Origin: Adlercreutzia agrestimuris
Lineage (GTDB): Bacteria > Actinomycetota > Coriobacteriia > Coriobacteriales > Eggerthellaceae
Direction: 5' to 3'
NCBI RefSeq assembly: GCF_943193125.1
Contig: NZ_CALPCX010000001.1
Location: forward strand, 434,001-498,000
DNA: 64,000 nucleotides
The translations under genes were made by a program, and so were the position numbers. Positions within the stretch are counted from its first letter, which is position 1. The number at the start of each line of letters is the position of its first letter. Shown here piece after piece: positions 61,973 to 64,000 of the stretch. The notes below the pieces were generated by a model that saw only the letters and a list, made by a program, of their open reading frames with translations, was not told where the DNA came from and did not search any database.

Positions 61973-63385
61973 CTATTCATATTGCATGATGACTGATTCA
62001 TCATAATAGTCGCCAAATTTTGTGAACTCAGGCACAAACGAAAGCGTAATGTCGCGCGTGGCACCATTACGATGTTTCGCCACAATCAGCTTTGCAGTTC
62101 CAAGATCAGGACGCGAATCGAGAAGGGCCTCTTCTTCTGAGGTGCTTCTATCCAAAAACATAACGATGTCCGCGTCTTGCTCAATAGCACCAGATTCGCG
62201 CAAGTCAGAAAGCATAGGGCGCTTATCTTTGCCGCGCTGCTCAATGCTTCGGCTTAACTGGGAAAGCGCAATTACAGGCATGTTAAGCTCTTTTGCTAAT
62301 ACCTTGAGCCCGCGGGAGATTTCAGCAACCTCAACTGCACGATTGCCATCTGAGCGTGACCGTGGCGGTTGCATCAGCTGCAAGTAGTCAACAATAATGA
62401 TGCCTTTTTCAATTCCACGCAGTTCGCGACGCGCTTTTGCGCGCAACTCCAAAATGGAAAGATTAGTGGTGTCATCAAGATACATAGGCAACATTGAAAC
62501 CGTACTTGCAGCTTGAATAATGGCGCCCTCATCAGCATCAGTGATGTTGCCTGAGCGAATATTACTTAAAGCAATGCGCGCTTCAGCAGCTAAAATACGC
62601 TGCACAATTTGCTCTTTCGACATTTCCAATGAAAGAAACGCTACGGTCGATCCCATGCGCGCAGCATTGGTGGCAAGATTAAGAGCAAAGGCAGTTTTAC
62701 CGACTGCAGGTCGAGCTGCCAAAATAATAAGCTCGCCGCCGCGAAATCCACCGAATAAATTATCAATATCAGCAAAACCGCTGGGAACGCCTGCGAATTG
62801 GCCTTTATTACGTTTGAGTTCTTGAATGGAACAGTAGGCATTCTGTACCAAAACATCCATCTTCTCAAAAGAAGAAGATACGCGTTTTTCAGTTACGCTA
62901 AAGAGTGTTTTTTCGGCCTCTTCAACTACCACATTAAGATCATCTGGCGCGTCATAAGCAAGCGCTGAAATAGCAGAACCAGCACGCGAAAGATCACGCA
63001 ACATAGAGGTGCGTTTTACAATATCGGCGTGGTTTCTCCAGTTGGTAAGCGCTGAAGTAAAATCAGCAAGCTCTGCTAAATAGGCTCGACCCCCTATGCT
63101 TTCAAGCTGTCCTTGGGCTTTAAGATTATCTGCCAACGAAATATGGTCGATAGGGATATGACGCTGTTGTAAATCCAACATGGAAGAGAAGATCGTCTGA
63201 TGCGCAAAGCGATAAAAGTTCTGCGGTATCAGTTTCGCAATAACCTCATCAATGGCATCTTGCGAAAGCATGCAGGCAGCTAAAACCGACTTCTCAGCAT
63301 CAATGTTTTGCGGATCAATTTTTTGGTTTTGGTCGCGTGGTGCTTCGGGCGCGAAGTCTGGATTATAGGGCTGCGTGGCGGGCAT
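61973..63385 (-). CDS. dnaB: Replicative DNA helicase DnaB
   Basis: The 470-residue protein has the N-terminal helical domain (NIDAEKSVLAACMLSQDAID), the RecA-type core with LIILAARPAVGKTAFAL, SLEMSKEQIVQR, IIIVDYLQLM and IALSQLSRSIEQR. No intein is present. Position after rplI is common in bacteria. AAGGAGA lies before the ATG. Confidence 0.98.
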   Translation of the reverse strand: MPATQPYNPDFAPEAPRDQNQKIDPQNIDAEKSVLAACMLSQDAIDEVIAKLIPQNFYRFAHQTIFSSMLDLQQRHIPIDHISLADNLKAQGQLESIGGRAYLAELADFTSALTNWRNHADIVKRTSMLRDLSRAGSAISALAYDAPDDLNVVVEEAEKTLFSVTEKRVSSSFEKMDVLVQNAYCSIQELKRNKGQFAGVPSGFADIDNLFGGFRGGELIILAARPAVGKTAFALNLATNAARMGSTVAFLSLEMSKEQIVQRILAAEARIALSNIRSGNITDADEGAIIQAASTVSMLPMYLDDTTNLSILELRAKARRELRGIEKGIIIVDYLQLMQPPRSRSDGNRAVEVAEISRGLKVLAKELNMPVIALSQLSRSIEQRGKDKRPMLSDLRESGAIEQDADIVMFLDRSTSEEEALLDSRPDLGTAKLIVAKHRNGATRDITLSFVPEFTKFGDYYDESVIMQYE

Positions 63386-63436
63386 CCGATCATCTCCTTA
63401 TGGGTTTGACCAAATGTGAGTGTAGCAAGTTAGTGA

Positions 63437-63478
63437 GAAAAAGGCCCCTTGCGCACTTTTACAAACGCTGCAAGGGGC
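63437..63478 (-). terminator. Intrinsic terminator after rplI
   Basis: A nine-pair stem (63444-63452 with 63470-63478) is followed by five T on the minus strand, 30 bases past the rplI stop. Confidence 0.85.
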
Positions 63479-63508
63479 ATAATTAACAATGCAAAGTGTT
63501 GCACGTGA

Positions 63509-64000
63509 TTATTCAGAAACCTCTTCCAGGTACTCCGGATCAACGTCAGACTCTTCTGCCTCAACAACAATCTCAGCAGGAGCTTCTTCTGCAACAACTT
63601 CCTCTTCAGCAACCGGTGCTTCATCAACACCAACAAGTGCCGTTACGGTACCCTTGATGTCGCGATACAAAGACACGGTTACTTTGTGCTGACCAGCGGT
63701 CTTGATCGGAGAACCAATCTCGATACGACGACGGTCAACCTCTACGCCCAAGTCGTTTTGAATTGCATCAGCAATCATTTGAGCGGTAACTGAACCAAAG
63801 AGTTGACCTTCTTCGCCAACCTTTGCATCAATCTTTACCGTAGCTGCATCCAGCTGTGCCTTCAAAGCTTCAGCATTTGCAATACGGGTCTCTTCGCGCT
63901 TAGCAATGTTGTGCTTGCGCTGCTCAAGCTGCTTCAAGTTACCAGGGGTAGCCTCAACAGCCATTTTCTGGGGAAGCAAGTAGTTGTTAGCAAAACCGCG
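63509..64000 (-). CDS. rplI: Ribosomal protein L9 (5' end outside window)
   Basis: The visible 163 residues begin within the conserved L9 N-terminal domain (RGFANNYLLPQKMAVEAT), followed by the linker helix and the C-terminal domain (GSVTAQMIADAI, VDRRRIEIGSPIKTAGQH). About 24 residues are missing upstream. After the normal end there is an acidic, Val/Glu/Ala-rich tail of about 45 residues, which L9 usually lacks. Confidence 0.96.
   Translation of the reverse strand, partial: RGFANNYLLPQKMAVEATPGNLKQLEQRKHNIAKREETRIANAEALKAQLDAATVKIDAKVGEEGQLFGSVTAQMIADAIQNDLGVEVDRRRIEIGSPIKTAGQHKVTVSLYRDIKGTVTALVGVDEAPVAEEEVVAEEAPAEIVVEAEESDVDPEYLEEVSE

Overview
The window looks like chromosome of an anaerobic actinobacterium of the class Coriobacteriia, family Eggerthellaceae. 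The signs are a Tat-exported molybdopterin oxidoreductase operon, a Tat-lipoprotein flavin reductase facing a membrane-embedded LuxR regulator, actinobacterial cell-wall signalling genes (FhaA, FhaB, PstP, PknB with PASTA domains) and amino-acid fermentation genes. Base composition looks close to 50% GC, low for this family; that would fit a small-genome member such as Cryptobacterium, but the genus is an inference and was not checked by any search.

Layout. 1-3.6 kb: an UbiB/AarF-type kinase cut by the window edge, an EamA permease and ModD. 3.8-12.2 kb: a six-gene minus-strand operon with a large bis-MGD enzyme, its Fe-S and membrane subunits, NapG- and NapH-like proteins and a polyferredoxin. 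12.6-15.7 kb: a coiled-coil protein and a degenerate UvrD-like protein. 15.9-17.4 kb: a TorD-type chaperone and its coupled partner. 18.4-20.2 kb: a membrane LuxR regulator. 20.5-28.6 kb: the cell-envelope kinase/phosphatase cluster, in which RodA and the class B penicillin-binding protein are one polypeptide. 29.4 kb: tRNA-Arg(ACG). 29.7-33.1 kb: flavin reductase and divergent LuxR regulator. 33.2-36.8 kb: a structured leader, a channel-less MgtE-like sensor protein, an NRAMP-family transporter with magnesium-type site residues, and an Rrf2 regulator. 37.2-43.3 kb: a folate enzyme, two sodium-coupled transporters, a 57-residue Cys/His-rich small protein and PaaK. 43.5-46.6 kb: indolepyruvate oxidoreductase and PurE. 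46.8-49.5 kb: small accessory genes (VWA protein, helix-turn-helix protein, MNT nucleotidyltransferase) and DUF554. 49.8 kb: tRNA-Phe(GAA). 50.1-55.8 kb: an NhaC-family antiporter, a lipoprotein serpin, acetate kinase and a HemN-like radical SAM protein. 55.8-64 kb: PurD, PurA, an SbcCD/YhaNO-like pair, DnaB and ribosomal protein L9 (cut by the window end).

How the parts fit. Respiration depends on exported molybdenum and flavin reductases; ModD and the TorD-type chaperone fit the molybdenum side. Energy also comes from amino acids: IorAB with PaaK would convert aromatic 2-oxoacids to arylacetyl-CoA and arylacetate, and sodium-coupled carriers supply substrates. The strongest candidates for something undescribed are the leader RNA plus channel-less MgtE protein plus NRAMP-family transporter (33.2-36.2 kb), the small protein at 41.8 kb whose internal repeat is conserved in protein but not in codons, and the UvrD-like protein with a changed motif VI beside a coiled-coil partner.
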